Below are positions 39,598 through 49,261 of a stretch of DNA of 64,000 bases, piece by piece. The DNA is taken from contig NZ_MZGS01000023.1 of assembly GCF_003111625.1 (NCBI RefSeq), positions 120,310-184,309 of the forward strand, given 5' to 3'. Made by a program: the position numbers and the translations under genes. Source of the DNA: Methanobrevibacter thaueri. Its GTDB lineage: Archaea; Methanobacteriota; Methanobacteria; Methanobacteriales; Methanobacteriaceae. Each line of letters opens with the position of its first letter. Positions within the stretch are counted from its first letter, which is position 1. The notes below the pieces were generated by a model. That model searched no databases. It was not told where the DNA came from and saw only the letters and a program-made list of their open reading frames with translations.

Positions 39598-39640
39598 ATT
39601 TTTTCCTCCGAATAGAAAAGTTAAAATATAAAATTAGAAA

Positions 39641-39714
39641 CAGGCCTGACGGGAATTGAACCCGCGGCCGCCTGGTTAAAAGCCAGGCGCTCTGCCAGAC
39701 TGAGCTACAGGCCT
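39641..39714 (-). tRNA. tRNA-Lys (anticodon UUU)
   Basis: Acceptor AGGCCTG/CAGGCCT pairs fully; the anticodon stem CCTGG/CCAGG encloses CTTTTAA (anticodon TTT). D-arm GCTC...GAGC and T-loop TTCAATT are intact. Discriminator G; no encoded CCA. Confidence 0.96.
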
Positions 39715-39745
39715 ATATGATATATCTAACTACTTAAGCAGTGAG

Positions 39746-39817
39746 CGCCCTGGCCGGGATTTGAACCCGAGTCGCGGGCTCGACAGGCCCACATGATAGC
39801 CCCTACACCACCAGGGC
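39746..39817 (-). tRNA. tRNA-Asp (anticodon GUC)
   Basis: Acceptor GCCCTGG/CCAGGGC, anticodon loop CTGTCGA (anticodon GTC) closed by TGGGC/GCCCG, T-loop TTCAAAT. Discriminator G. No CCA or intron. Confidence 0.95.
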
Positions 39818-39939
39818 ACATGACCTAAATAGTAAGTATACACTACAAATTAATTATAATTTTCATCATATATAAATGTTTTGATAAATCAATGATATTT
39901 CAGAAAAATATATATGATTTTTTAATAATTAAATTGAAA

Positions 39940-40013
<74 letters not shown>

Positions 40014-40018
40014 AAGGA

Positions 40019-40093
<75 letters not shown>

Positions 40094-40209
40094 ACATACA
40101 AAAATGTATGTAGATAACATACTAATAATAATATTATATTACAAGTATATAAAGGTTACTATAATACCACTATATTTTAAAAATTTTCATAATAAAATAT
40201 TAAATTAAA

Positions 40210-40283
<74 letters not shown>

Positions 40284-40399
40284 AAGTAGTTAATATTATA
40301 GAACAATATAAATTATATTAAAAGTCATTTAAATACTTTACTATAAAACAACAGAAATTGAAAAAAATATAAATAACAACAAATTTATAATTAATAATC

Positions 40400-41266
40400 A
40401 TGATAAATGACGAAAGCGATTTGCTGAAAAAAATCGATGAAACCTTAAAAGACATAAGAGAAAAGAATGCTTTAACACACTGCATAACCAATTCAGTGAC
40501 AATAAACGATTGTGCAAATGCCGTTCTTGCAATCGGAGGTTCCCCATTCATGGCAGAAGATGCCGAAGAGCTTGAAGAAGTTGTGACAATAGCGGATGTA
40601 TTGGTTATCAATATTGGAAAATTAAGTAAAGAACAGATTGAATCAATGCATATAAGTTCAAAAACCGCAAATAAAACCAACACCCCAATCATACTGGATC
40701 CTGTGGGAGTTGGAGTTACAGAACTTAGAAACAAAACAACCATGGACTTAATCAATGATTATGATATTACCGCAATCAGAGGAAACATCACTGAAATCAA
40801 GGCCATTGCAAAATTGGCAGGAGTTTTAGATGAAAGCAATACAGCAAAAGGCGTTGACGTTAATATTGATGACATAATCACAGAAGAAAACTTAAAGGAC
40901 AATGGAGAATTGATTTGTGAGCTTGCATCAAAACTAAACACCACCATATTGGCCAGCGGACCGATAGACATTTTAAGTGACGGCAATCTCACAGTGGCAA
41001 TAGACAACGGTGACGACATGATGCCCCTAATCACAGGCAGTGGCTGTATGCTGTCATCCATCGTCGGAAGCTGCATTGGCGGATCAAATCCTTTTGATGG
41101 AAGTCTTGTGGCAATCCTTGCCATGAACATTGCCGGTGAAAGGGCAAGAGCAAAAGTAGATGAAAAGGATGAAGGAACAGGGTCATTTAGAACCTACCTG
41201 ATTGACTATCTCTACAAAACAGACAGTGAAACATTAACTGAAAAAGCAAACATCAAGATATTATGA
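40400..41266 (+). CDS. thiM: Hydroxyethylthiazole kinase
   Basis: The 288-residue product is a ThiM ribokinase-fold enzyme: THCITNSVTINDCANAVLAIGGSPFMAEDAEE in pieces, PIILDPVGVGVTELRN, ITAIRGNITEIKAIA and the anion-hole TGSGCMLSSIVGSC. It phosphorylates the thiazole alcohol in thiamine salvage, feeding ThiE, whose gene overlaps by four bases. No TPP riboswitch is visible upstream; the preceding 115 bases hold only A+T-rich promoter DNA. Confidence 0.95.
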   Translation: MINDESDLLKKIDETLKDIREKNALTHCITNSVTINDCANAVLAIGGSPFMAEDAEELEEVVTIADVLVINIGKLSKEQIESMHISSKTANKTNTPIILDPVGVGVTELRNKTTMDLINDYDITAIRGNITEIKAIAKLAGVLDESNTAKGVDVNIDDIITEENLKDNGELICELASKLNTTILASGPIDILSDGNLTVAIDNGDDMMPLITGSGCMLSSIVGSCIGGSNPFDGSLVAILAMNIAGERARAKVDEKDEGTGSFRTYLIDYLYKTDSETLTEKANIKIL

Positions 41267-41883
41267 AGAATCTAGACCTATCCCTCTACCTCGTCACAGA
41301 CAAAAGTGATGATGTGGAGAAATTCTTAAAAACAATTGAAGAAGGAATAAAAGGCGGAGTCAGTGTCGTTCAGATTAGGGAAAAAACAGCTGAAACCCTG
41401 GACTTCTACGATTTGGCCTTGAAAGTTAAAGAAATTACAAGAAAATATAATGTCCCTCTAATCATTAACGATAGGGTTGACGTTGCACTTGCAATCGATG
41501 CCGATGGAGTCCATGTCGGTCAAACTGACCTGCCGTGTGATGTTACCCGAAAATTAATAGGAGACGATAAGATTTTGGGCGTTTCCGCATCAACCATTGA
41601 GGAAGCTAGAAAAGCCGAAAAGGATGGAGCGGATTATATCGGTACCGGAGCAGTATTCCCTACTGCCACTAAAGATGATGCACCTAAAATTACAAAAAAA
41701 GATTTAAAAGATGTTGCGGATTCCATAAATATTCCTGTTGTCGCAATTGGAGGAATAACACTCGAAAACGCACATGAACTAAAAGACACAGGTATTGCGG
41801 GATTATCTGTCGTCAGTGCAATAATGAGTGCTGAGAATCCTAAAAAAGCATCAGAAGAGCTATTAAATATTTTTAATAGCTAA
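41263..41883 (+). CDS. thiE: Thiamine-phosphate synthase
   Basis: The 206-residue TIM-barrel has VVQIREK, PLIINDRVDVALAIDADGVHVGQTDLP in pieces, GVSASTIEEARKAEKDGADYIGTGAVFPTATKDDA in pieces and VAIGGITLENA, all typical of ThiE. It joins the pyrimidine and thiazole phosphates to thiamine phosphate. The ATG overlaps the thiM stop (ATGA). Its TAA stop overlaps the stop of the convergent pgk gene. Confidence 0.95.
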   Translation: MKNLDLSLYLVTDKSDDVEKFLKTIEEGIKGGVSVVQIREKTAETLDFYDLALKVKEITRKYNVPLIINDRVDVALAIDADGVHVGQTDLPCDVTRKLIGDDKILGVSASTIEEARKAEKDGADYIGTGAVFPTATKDDAPKITKKDLKDVADSINIPVVAIGGITLENAHELKDTGIAGLSVVSAIMSAENPKKASEELLNIFNS

Positions 41884-43097
41884 TCTTTACAATTTTTTAA
41901 AGCTTCAACTGCAGCTAGTTTTTTACCGGCGAGCATGCTAATGCAAGCACCACCACCACTGCTTAAGTGACTCATATGATCTTCCAAGCCAAGACCAGCG
42001 GTAGCCGCCGCAATGTGTCCTCCTCCGATAAGTGAAAATCCTTCAGAACTTGCCATTGCGTTGATTAAGTCTTCAGTTCCCATTGCAAATTTAGGGTCTT
42101 CAAACACTCCGGCAGGACCGTTTGCGAATATTGTTTTGGCATCCCTGATTTCTTTTGCATAATATGCGATTGTCTTAACTCCAATGTCGAAAATAGGTTC
42201 GTTTGGAATTTCAGTGTAGTCAATATCAACACGTTGACCATCAATTTCACATGCCACATCAATAGGATATTTGACCTTATCTCCAAATCTTTCAATCAGT
42301 TCCTTGGATTTGGCAACCATGTCCTCATATCCTCTGCTTGCTATGAAATTACGGTTCATCTCACCGATATCATATCCTGCAGCCCATAAGACAATATTTC
42401 CAACGATTCCTGTGGTCAGGATTGAATCGGCCGTACCGTTACTCAATACGTTTTCCATCACGTCAATTGAATCGTCAGGTTTCATTCCGCCAAGAAGGAA
42501 CACACATGGGTGTTCAACATTGTCCAATGCGTTTTGGATAACTGTCAATTCCTTTTCCATTACACGGCCTGCTGCGGAAGGGGTGTTGACTGTGAAACCA
42601 ACGAGGGACGCGTGTGAACGGTGTGCTGCCGCAAATGCGTCATTCACATAATAGTCGATTAATGGGGTCAAGTGCCTTACGAGCAATGTTTTTGATTGCT
42701 CTTCAGGAGTTCTTGAAAGTGATTCCTCTGAGAAAAATCTTGCGTTTTCAAGCAAAAGTATTTCATGAGGCCTTAAGTCTTTTATTGCCTCTTTTGCAGA
42801 GCTTGAAAACAAGGAATCAACATATTTTACTCTTAAGTTCAATAAGTCTGATAATGCCTCTGCATGTTGGGATAATGTGGTGAAATCCTTTTTACCCGGA
42901 CGGCTTTGGTGAGCTAAAAGAACAACCTTTGCTCCCTTATTGGATAGCTCCTTAATGGTTTGGGCATGTAGCTTCAGCCTTGTGTCATCCAGGATTATTC
43001 CTGAACCCGGATCAACCGGGGAGTTGACATCAACCCTCACAAGCACGGTCTTGTTTTCAACGTCGAAATCATCAATTGTGTAAAAATCTTTAGCCAT
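41880..43097 (-). CDS. pgk: Phosphoglycerate kinase
   Basis: The 405-residue archaeal PGK has VLVRVDVNSPVDP, the substrate RLKLHAQTIKEL and ENARFFSEES regions, FAAAHRSHASLVGF and the ATP site GGGHIAAATAGLG. It interconverts 3-phosphoglycerate and 1,3-bisphosphoglycerate in gluconeogenesis. It follows tpiA by nine bases in a two-gene operon. The 3' end meets thiE with a four-base overlap. Confidence 0.96.
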   Translation of the reverse strand: MAKDFYTIDDFDVENKTVLVRVDVNSPVDPGSGIILDDTRLKLHAQTIKELSNKGAKVVLLAHQSRPGKKDFTTLSQHAEALSDLLNLRVKYVDSLFSSSAKEAIKDLRPHEILLLENARFFSEESLSRTPEEQSKTLLVRHLTPLIDYYVNDAFAAAHRSHASLVGFTVNTPSAAGRVMEKELTVIQNALDNVEHPCVFLLGGMKPDDSIDVMENVLSNGTADSILTTGIVGNIVLWAAGYDIGEMNRNFIASRGYEDMVAKSKELIERFGDKVKYPIDVACEIDGQRVDIDYTEIPNEPIFDIGVKTIAYYAKEIRDAKTIFANGPAGVFEDPKFAMGTEDLINAMASSEGFSLIGGGHIAAATAGLGLEDHMSHLSSGGGACISMLAGKKLAAVEALKNCKD

Positions 43098-43106
43098 TTT
43101 CTCACT

Positions 43107-43775
43107 CTATAATTTACTTACTAAATCAAGCAAAGCTTCTTTTGGACTTTCAGCCTTGATAATTCCTGATGCAAGCAATACTCCATCTGCGCCCAAGTCC
43201 ATTGCCGCTTTCATGTCATCGCCAGTTGTGATTCCTGCACCGCACAATACTTTAATGTTCTTGTTGATTGCCTTTACTTCCTTTACAGTGTCTTCAACGA
43301 CTTCAGGCTGTGCTTGGGACACTGGTATTCCTGTACCGATAAGTTCCGGCGGTTCAACTGCAACGGCATCTGGTGCAAGAGCTGCCACCGCCTTTGAAGT
43401 TTCGATGTTGTTTGTGCATACGCAGGACTCGATTTCATTGTCTCTGCATAACTTTATGACTTCATCAATGTCTGCCAATTTCATTCTGTTTTCTGAATGG
43501 TTAATTAGTGATCCGCTTATTCCGGCTTCAATCAAGGTATTGATAAGGCTTGAGCCTGTGTGGCCTCCCGGTGATATCGGATCGATGTGTTGAGCAAAAA
43601 TAGGTATGGAAGCTTCATCACTAATCCTATAAATATCTGCTGCTTGAGGCGCTGCGACCATGGTAATTCCAGATTCGCTTGCAGCGCTTTCTAAGTCATG
43701 TGCAAGCTTTAAAGCGTTTGCACCACTTGATTCCAAATAAGTTTTATAGTTTAATATTACAATTGGAGTGTCCAT
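43107..43775 (-). CDS. tpiA: Triosephosphate isomerase
   Basis: The 222-residue archaeal-type TIM is shorter than the bacterial enzyme. It has the N-terminal ILNYKTYLES (catalytic Asn/Lys), GSLINHSENR (catalytic His), the VAVEPPELIGTG segment with the catalytic Glu, and LCGAGITTGDDMKAAMDLGADGVLLASGI (in pieces) at the phosphate site. It works with Pgk in gluconeogenesis. The gene starts the tpiA-pgk operon. Confidence 0.96.
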   Translation of the reverse strand: MDTPIVILNYKTYLESSGANALKLAHDLESAASESGITMVAAPQAADIYRISDEASIPIFAQHIDPISPGGHTGSSLINTLIEAGISGSLINHSENRMKLADIDEVIKLCRDNEIESCVCTNNIETSKAVAALAPDAVAVEPPELIGTGIPVSQAQPEVVEDTVKEVKAINKNIKVLCGAGITTGDDMKAAMDLGADGVLLASGIIKAESPKEALLDLVSKL

Positions 43776-43820
43776 AATAATCCCACAATTTCTTTTTATA
43801 ATAATATTTATAGAACATTA

Positions 43821-44699
43821 TTAAATAAATTTTTGATTATCAATCCTTCTTTTAGACAGTTCAATGTATTCCTCTTTAATGTCATATCCTATATATCTGC
43901 GATTATTCCGGATTGCCGCTATACAGGTGCTTCCGCTTCCGCAAAATGGGTCCAGAACAACATCGCCCTCATAGCTGTAGAGGTTTATCAGCCTGTGGGG
44001 CAGCTCTACAGGAAACGGTGCCGGATGACCTATCTTTTTGGCGTTTACAGCAGGGAATTTCCATACGCTTTGTGTCCATTGGATGAAATCGTCATGGCTT
44101 ATTGTGTCTCTTTTCTCCTGCTTTTTGTTCTTTGAATAGGAGTCCTTTGAAAAAACCAGTATGTATTCATGATAATCCCTTAAAACCGGATTTGAAGCGG
44201 ACATCCAGCTTCCCCATGCGCATGACCCTCCTGCACTTGCGGATTTGTCCCAGATTATCTCGCCCCTCATGAGAAATCCCAAATCAAGCATTATCTCAAT
44301 CACCATTGCGTGAAGGGGAATGTATGGCTTTCTTCCTATGTTTGCAATGTTTATGCAGGCTCTTCCCCCGGTTACCAGCTTCCTGTGCACCTCTCTAAAA
44401 ACGCCTGTCAAAAGCTCCAGGTACTCATCCAGCGTCAGGTCGTTGTCATATTCCTTTCCCACATTGTATGGCGGGGAGGTGATCATCAGATGAATGCTGT
44501 CGTCAGGTATCTCATCCATCCTTTCGCTTGACTTGCAGTATAGCTTATCCAAGTCCTTTACATCGATTTTCGTTTCCCTATATTCAATGTTCTTCGGAAT
44601 TTCAAATCCCTTGAACAGTTTTGAACTGTAAAACTTCTTTGAACTGTGTGATTCCCTTACAACCGAACCGAAAGTTGTTGTCTGTGTTTTTCTTGGCAA
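43821..44699 (-). CDS. DNA methyltransferase of a type II system (beta class, N4-cytosine or N6-adenine)
   Basis: Motif IV TSPPYNVG (residues about 74-81) precedes motif I DPFCGSGSTCIAAI near the C-terminus, which is the beta-class order. SPPY in place of DPPY is most often seen in N4-cytosine enzymes. Other recognisable parts are GGRACINIANIGRKPYIPLH and RRYIGYDIKEEYIELSKRRI. It methylates the site cut by the neighbouring endonuclease, whose gene ends one base before this one starts. Similarity to CTAG-methylases of methanogens is possible but not provable by eye. Confidence 0.9.
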   Translation of the reverse strand: MPRKTQTTTFGSVVRESHSSKKFYSSKLFKGFEIPKNIEYRETKIDVKDLDKLYCKSSERMDEIPDDSIHLMITSPPYNVGKEYDNDLTLDEYLELLTGVFREVHRKLVTGGRACINIANIGRKPYIPLHAMVIEIMLDLGFLMRGEIIWDKSASAGGSCAWGSWMSASNPVLRDYHEYILVFSKDSYSKNKKQEKRDTISHDDFIQWTQSVWKFPAVNAKKIGHPAPFPVELPHRLINLYSYEGDVVLDPFCGSGSTCIAAIRNNRRYIGYDIKEEYIELSKRRIDNQKFI

Positions 44700-44700
44700 G

Positions 44701-45570
44701 TTATGACCTCTTTAGGAGATTGATGAATTTCAATCCCTTTTCCTGATAGGTTTTTTCTCGATTGGCCAATTCGATTAACTGGCCCAGTTTTTTGGGGTTC
44801 TGCATTCCTGAGAAAAAATTCAATTCCTGATTAAATAATTTGTCTAAACTCATATTAAACTCATCTATATTGTCCATCCTGAGAAACCCATTTTTATGAC
44901 TCCTCTTTCGGGTGTTGCCATGGTTCAGGGGAAACGGGTTCAATGACCAGAATCCCTGAATGATTCCTGCCTTTTTGAGGTAGTCCGCCTTTTTGCAGAA
45001 ACCGTTTGACAACGGAGCATTGCCCAGGACTATCAGCGGGATTTTTGAGGACTTGAAATTGGACACCCTTATGTCGATGCATTTTCCTATTGCCTTGAGA
45101 ATCGAGTCGGAACGTGTGAAGCTTGGCCTTCCCTGGTGTGTCCTGTAGTCTCCAATCTCCCTTATGTGGGATGTTTGAACATCATATTCCCAATTCCAGA
45201 CCAGAGACATTTTCACCTCAAATATCAGTTTCACCTCATCAGGCATTAGGACCTTCTTGTTTTGTGTTGCAATTGCGATGTCCGCAGGAGATTTTCGCGA
45301 TATTCCGATTGCAGGAATCTGGGCCTGCTGAACCACATAGAGGTTCTTGTCTTCCAGGACATATTTTATCAGGTCACTGACCCATTTTTCCGTGTAGTTA
45401 CCTATAAGCGAATTTCTGGCCTGAAGGGTTGATTTTGGCCCGTCATATCCCTTTGGCCAGTATGCCACATATCTCTCATCACTTGTCCTGTAGAACAGTT
45501 GGTCATAGGATGCGAAATTCCTTGACTTTTCAAAAAATATTTTTTCCTGATTTCTGCCCCATAATCTCAT
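44701..45570 (-). CDS. Type II restriction endonuclease, PD-(D/E)XK-like
   Basis: The 289-residue product has a plausible nuclease core: PAD (Asp97) followed 20 residues later by Glu118-Val-Lys120 in LIFEVKMSLVW. The position directly upstream of the methyltransferase gene supports a restriction role. The N-terminal GRNQEKIFFEKSRNF and C-terminal lysine-rich helices are not recognised. The cognate sequence is unknown. It is preceded by an A+T-rich region and is probably the first gene of the two-gene operon; the order nuclease before methylase is notable for control of self-damage. Confidence 0.82.
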   Translation of the reverse strand: MRLWGRNQEKIFFEKSRNFASYDQLFYRTSDERYVAYWPKGYDGPKSTLQARNSLIGNYTEKWVSDLIKYVLEDKNLYVVQQAQIPAIGISRKSPADIAIATQNKKVLMPDEVKLIFEVKMSLVWNWEYDVQTSHIREIGDYRTHQGRPSFTRSDSILKAIGKCIDIRVSNFKSSKIPLIVLGNAPLSNGFCKKADYLKKAGIIQGFWSLNPFPLNHGNTRKRSHKNGFLRMDNIDEFNMSLDKLFNQELNFFSGMQNPKKLGQLIELANREKTYQEKGLKFINLLKRS

Positions 45571-45678
45571 AAAACATAGTATAATATCTAAACATATAAA
45601 TAATTTTTAGAATATTTAATATCAATTTGTTTAATACAATGCAATATTGGTCCGAGTGTGTAAAAATTAAATACTATC

Positions 45679-46620
45679 ATGACTAAAAATAAATTTGATT
45701 TCATGTCATTCAATAAGGAACAAATAGAAAAACTGGAAAAAAGCGGATATAGATTCGTTGGAACACATGGCCATGCGGCAGTAAAGACCTGCCATTGGAC
45801 TCGTCAAAGCATATCTGACAAGGGAGTTTGCTATAAAGAGAAATTCTATGGTATCAAATCCCACAGATGTCTTCAAATGTCCCCATCCGTTCCAAACTGC
45901 CAACAGGAATGTGAATTCTGCTGGAGGGACCTGACCTACACCCAAACCAGTTGGGAAGATGACGAATACGATGATCCCAAAACAATTGTGGACGAAGCGA
46001 TAAAGGCTCAGAATAACCTGATGTGCGGTTTTTATGGAAACCCTAATGCCAACAAGAAAAAGCTGGAGGAAATGAAAAATCCGAACAACGCAGCGATTTC
46101 ACTGGCCGGAGAGCCAACCCTCTACCCCAAGATTGACGAACTGATTGGTGAATTCAACAGGCGTGACTTCACAACATTCGTTGTCAGCAACGGCCAATGC
46201 GTTGACAGATTGCGTAACCTGGAAAATGATCCATATCAACTTTACCTTTCCTTAGATGCACCTTCAAAGAAAATATTTGAAGAGGTGTGCAGACCAAGAA
46301 TAAATGATGCTTGGGACAATTTAAATGAATCACTTGAAACACTTGCTAGTTTTAACTCACGCACATGCATACGAAATACCTGTGTTCGCGGAAAAAACAT
46401 GGAAAATCCTGAAGAGTATGCGAAGCTAATCAAAAAGGCAAACCCAGATTATGTGGAAGTGAAGGCGTATATGTACGTCGGATCATCACGTGAAAGATTG
46501 ACAATGGACAACATGCCATCCTTTGATGAGGTTAAGGAATTCGCCAAAAAAATCGGTGAAAACTGTGGAAAAGAAATAGTAAACGAATCTCAAGTTAGTC
46601 GTGTCGTTCTCCTTGAGTAA
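45679..46620 (+). CDS. taw1: 4-demethylwyosine synthase (TYW1/Taw1 radical SAM)
   Basis: The 313-residue product matches archaeal Taw1. The N-terminal part has GTHGHAAVKTCHWTRQSI with a CHWT cysteine and KSHRCLQMSPSVPNCQQECEFCWRD in pieces, giving the radical SAM cluster CxxxCxxC, followed by SLAGEPTLYPKIDELI and TCVRGKNM. It condenses pyruvate carbons onto m1G37 of tRNA-Phe to start wyosine synthesis. Monocistronic on the plus strand, converging on sucC across a terminator. Confidence 0.95.
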   Translation: MTKNKFDFMSFNKEQIEKLEKSGYRFVGTHGHAAVKTCHWTRQSISDKGVCYKEKFYGIKSHRCLQMSPSVPNCQQECEFCWRDLTYTQTSWEDDEYDDPKTIVDEAIKAQNNLMCGFYGNPNANKKKLEEMKNPNNAAISLAGEPTLYPKIDELIGEFNRRDFTTFVVSNGQCVDRLRNLENDPYQLYLSLDAPSKKIFEEVCRPRINDAWDNLNESLETLASFNSRTCIRNTCVRGKNMENPEEYAKLIKKANPDYVEVKAYMYVGSSRERLTMDNMPSFDEVKEFAKKIGENCGKEIVNESQVSRVVLLE

Positions 46621-46642
46621 ACTAAATCTAAAGGAATGTTAG

Positions 46643-46672
46643 TTAAATCTATCCCAAATGGAATAGACTTAA
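46643..46672. terminator. Bidirectional terminator hairpin between taw1 and sucC
   Basis: An imperfect 13-pair stem (TTAAATCTATCCC pairing with GGAATAGACTTAA, 11 matches) with a 4-base loop lies between the converging genes taw1 (ends 46620) and sucC (ends 46710). Confidence 0.55.
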
Positions 46673-46709
46673 TTTCCTTTAAGAGATTTTCTAAATTTTA
46701 GCAAAGAAA

Positions 46710-47828
46710 TTATTTGCCTTCGGCTTTTAATTCTTCACAAAGTTCAACGGCCTTTTTAGCAGCCTTTTCCATTGAAGTTTCAAATGGAATTCCTGCTTCC
46801 TCTAAAAGTCTCTGACCTTCCTCCTCATTGGTACCGGTCAATCTGATAACAATGTGGACCTTACGGTCTGCCTGTTCTAAAGCCTTGATTACACCACGTG
46901 CAACATCATCAGCTTTAGTGATTCCTCCTAAAACGTTGAGGAATACCACTTTAACAGGATCATAGTTTAAAACAATGTTTAATGCCTGATTGATGATATG
47001 TTCTGAAGCTCCACCACCAATATCCAGGAATGTGGCCGGTTCTCCACCATTGAGCTTGATCATATCCATTGCTGTCAATGTTAAACCCGCACCGTTACCG
47101 ATTACTGCAATGTCACCGTCCAATTGGACAAAGTCAACAGCTTTCTTCTTATAATGGAGCCTGTCAACTAAATCCTGGTGTCTGAATAGGGAATCATTTT
47201 CAACAACCATCTTGGCGTCAGCGGCAATCAATCCTTTTGGAGTCAATACCAATGGATTTATCTCGGCGGTATCAGCGTCATATTTTGTGAATACATTGTA
47301 TAATTTCCAGATGATGTCTCCCATTGGGGAAATCAATTCGGATGGAACTTCCATTTTACGTGCGATTTCACGTGCTTCGTATGGCAAGAATTCAAGCAAA
47401 GGATTAGGATAGTACTTGATAATCTTTTCAGGATTGGTCTTTGCCAGATTTTCAATTTCGACCCCACCATCCTTACTTGCAAGAATGACAGGTCTTCTGG
47501 CACCCCTATCAACTGATACGGTTACAAAGAACTCGTTCAAGATATCTGCTTTTTCTTCAATTAAAAGGTGTTTTACCTTTTCACCTTTAATTTCCATACC
47601 TAAAATTTCTTCTGCAACTTTTAAAGCTTCACCAGGGTTATTTGCAAATTTTACACCCCCTGCTTTACCTCTACCTCCGGTCAACACTTGAGCTTTGACA
47701 ACAACCGGAATGTCCATTTCGGAACATACGGACATCGCTTCTTCCGGAGAGTAAGCCACGTGACCTTCTAAAATTGGAATTCCTTCATCGTTAAAAATTT
47801 GTTTTGCTACATTTTCAAAAAATCTCAT
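46710..47828 (-). CDS. sucC: Succinyl-CoA synthetase beta subunit
   Basis: The 372-residue product has the ATP-grasp pattern of SucC: VVKAQVLTGGRGKAGGVKFANNPGEA in pieces, AEINPLVLTPKGLIAADAKMVV and the CoA-ligase part DIGGGASEHIINQALNIV with NVLGGITKADDVARG. With an alpha subunit (not in the window) it forms succinyl-CoA. It follows korC in one operon and feeds succinyl-CoA to 2-oxoglutarate synthase in the reductive, incomplete TCA route. Confidence 0.95.
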   Translation of the reverse strand: MRFFENVAKQIFNDEGIPILEGHVAYSPEEAMSVCSEMDIPVVVKAQVLTGGRGKAGGVKFANNPGEALKVAEEILGMEIKGEKVKHLLIEEKADILNEFFVTVSVDRGARRPVILASKDGGVEIENLAKTNPEKIIKYYPNPLLEFLPYEAREIARKMEVPSELISPMGDIIWKLYNVFTKYDADTAEINPLVLTPKGLIAADAKMVVENDSLFRHQDLVDRLHYKKKAVDFVQLDGDIAVIGNGAGLTLTAMDMIKLNGGEPATFLDIGGGASEHIINQALNIVLNYDPVKVVFLNVLGGITKADDVARGVIKALEQADRKVHIVIRLTGTNEEEGQRLLEEAGIPFETSMEKAAKKAVELCEELKAEGK

Positions 47829-47839
47829 TATAACACCCT

Positions 47840-48400
47840 TTATTCAACTAAAGCATATCCTGCTTCAAATGCGCTAATGTTCTTCTCTTCAGTTCCTGCC
47901 GGAACGCTTGCCTCAATAGCTTTCATAGCTGCCTCTTTGGATATCACTTCAGTAATTTTTGTTATTGCTCCAACCATCACAATGTTTGCTACGATCTTAA
48001 GTCCGATTTCATCGATAGCTGTTTGTGTTGCAGGAGCTTCATAAACCTTAATATTATGCTCTTCTATAAATTCTTTGACATCCTCAACATCGGTTGTTCC
48101 AGGATCAACTATTAAAGTTCCGTTATCCTTCAAATCCACGATATACTTGATTAACGCTTCGTTGGACATTGCTACCAAGATATCAGGATTTTGAACTTTT
48201 GGATAATCGACTTCAGTGTCGCTGATTACAACTTCACATTTGGAAGCTCCTCCACGAGCTTCAGGACCGTATGATTGAGTTTGAACAGCTTCTTTATTGT
48301 CAAAAAGACTTGCAGACTTACCTAAAATGATACCTGCAAGAATTATTCCTTGACCACCAAATCCGCAAATTCTAATTTCAGTTCTCATTTTATCCCTCAT
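47840..48400 (-). CDS. korC: 2-oxoglutarate:ferredoxin oxidoreductase gamma subunit
   Basis: The 186-residue product has the POR/KOR gamma signature RICGFGGQGIILAGIILGKSA, QTQSYGPEARGGASKCEVVIS and a dimer-forming C-terminus. The frame opens MRDKMRTEIR, so the true start may be codon 5. It overlaps korB by four bases. The enzyme reversibly carboxylates succinyl-CoA to 2-oxoglutarate using reduced ferredoxin. Confidence 0.95.
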   Translation of the reverse strand: MRDKMRTEIRICGFGGQGIILAGIILGKSASLFDNKEAVQTQSYGPEARGGASKCEVVISDTEVDYPKVQNPDILVAMSNEALIKYIVDLKDNGTLIVDPGTTDVEDVKEFIEEHNIKVYEAPATQTAIDEIGLKIVANIVMVGAITKITEVISKEAAMKAIEASVPAGTEEKNISAFEAGYALVE

Positions 48401-49260
48401 AACTCTGATTCATATGCAGAATTAATAACAGTCTTTTTGCCTGATTTTTCCACACTGATCTTATCAATATTATCTGTAAATTCGTCTTTTGTGTAATTAG
48501 CAAATTCGCCAACCACAATCTTGCCTTCCAAATCCCTTGCATTCATTCTGTCTGCAGCTGATTTGTATACTGTATTTGCCTTCATCACTGCGGCCATTGC
48601 AGTAGGTGTTTTGAGCTTGTTCTTACGGCCAAAGTAAGTTGGACATTGGGTTGCAACCTCAATGAATGAAAATCCAGGATTTTCCAATCCGTCTTTGATT
48701 GCCAATACGAGGTTTTCAATTTGCACGGTAGTCCATCTTGCTGAATATGTTGCGCCTGCAGCTGCAACAAGTTCTGCCAATTTGAACGGAGTGTCTTGGT
48801 TACCGTATGGAGCGGTTGTTCCAAAACTGCCTTTCGGAGAGGTTGGACTGATTTGACCACCGGTCATACCATAAATGTTATTGTTGATACAAATTACAGT
48901 TAGATTAATGTTTCTTCTTGCAGCATGAATCAGGTGATTTCCACCGATAGAAGCTGCATCACCGTCACCTGTGAATACGACTACATCAAGGTCCTTGTTT
49001 GCGGTTTTAAGACCGGTTGCGAAACTTAATGCTCTACCGTGAGTGGTGTGCAATGAATCGCATTTCAGGTAACCCGGAATTCTTGATGAACAACCGATTC
49101 CTGAAACCATTGCGATGTTGTCGAAATCCATTTCAGCCTTTTCCATTGCGGCTAAAAATGCATTGATGATAGCTCCGTTTCCACAGCCTGGGCAAAATAT
49201 ATGAGGTAATCTATCTTCCCTTAAATACTTAAGAAACCTGTTTTCCTTATGTTCTGACAT
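48397..49260 (-). CDS. korB: 2-oxoglutarate:ferredoxin oxidoreductase beta subunit
   Basis: Translation most likely starts at ATG 49260 (MSEHKENRFLKYLRED), because GGAGGTAACTAAA precedes it; a frame ten codons longer lacks a site. The product carries the thiamine diphosphate site GDGDAASIGGNHLIHAARRN...NNIYGMTGGQISPT in pieces and the HIFCPGCGNG cysteine start. Gly-Asp-Gly and the Asn residues bind Mg-ThDP. Confidence 0.95.
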   Translation of the reverse strand: MSEHKENRFLKYLREDRLPHIFCPGCGNGAIINAFLAAMEKAEMDFDNIAMVSGIGCSSRIPGYLKCDSLHTTHGRALSFATGLKTANKDLDVVVFTGDGDAASIGGNHLIHAARRNINLTVICINNNIYGMTGGQISPTSPKGSFGTTAPYGNQDTPFKLAELVAAAGATYSARWTTVQIENLVLAIKDGLENPGFSFIEVATQCPTYFGRKNKLKTPTAMAAVMKANTVYKSAADRMNARDLEGKIVVGEFANYTKDEFTDNIDKISVEKSGKKTVINSAYESEL

Positions 49261-49261
49261 T

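Noticed and set aside
40284..40399. Possible thiamine (TPP) riboswitch upstream of thiM.
   Set aside because: The 115 bases are A+T-rich and contain neither the CTGAGA box nor the paired helices of that riboswitch.
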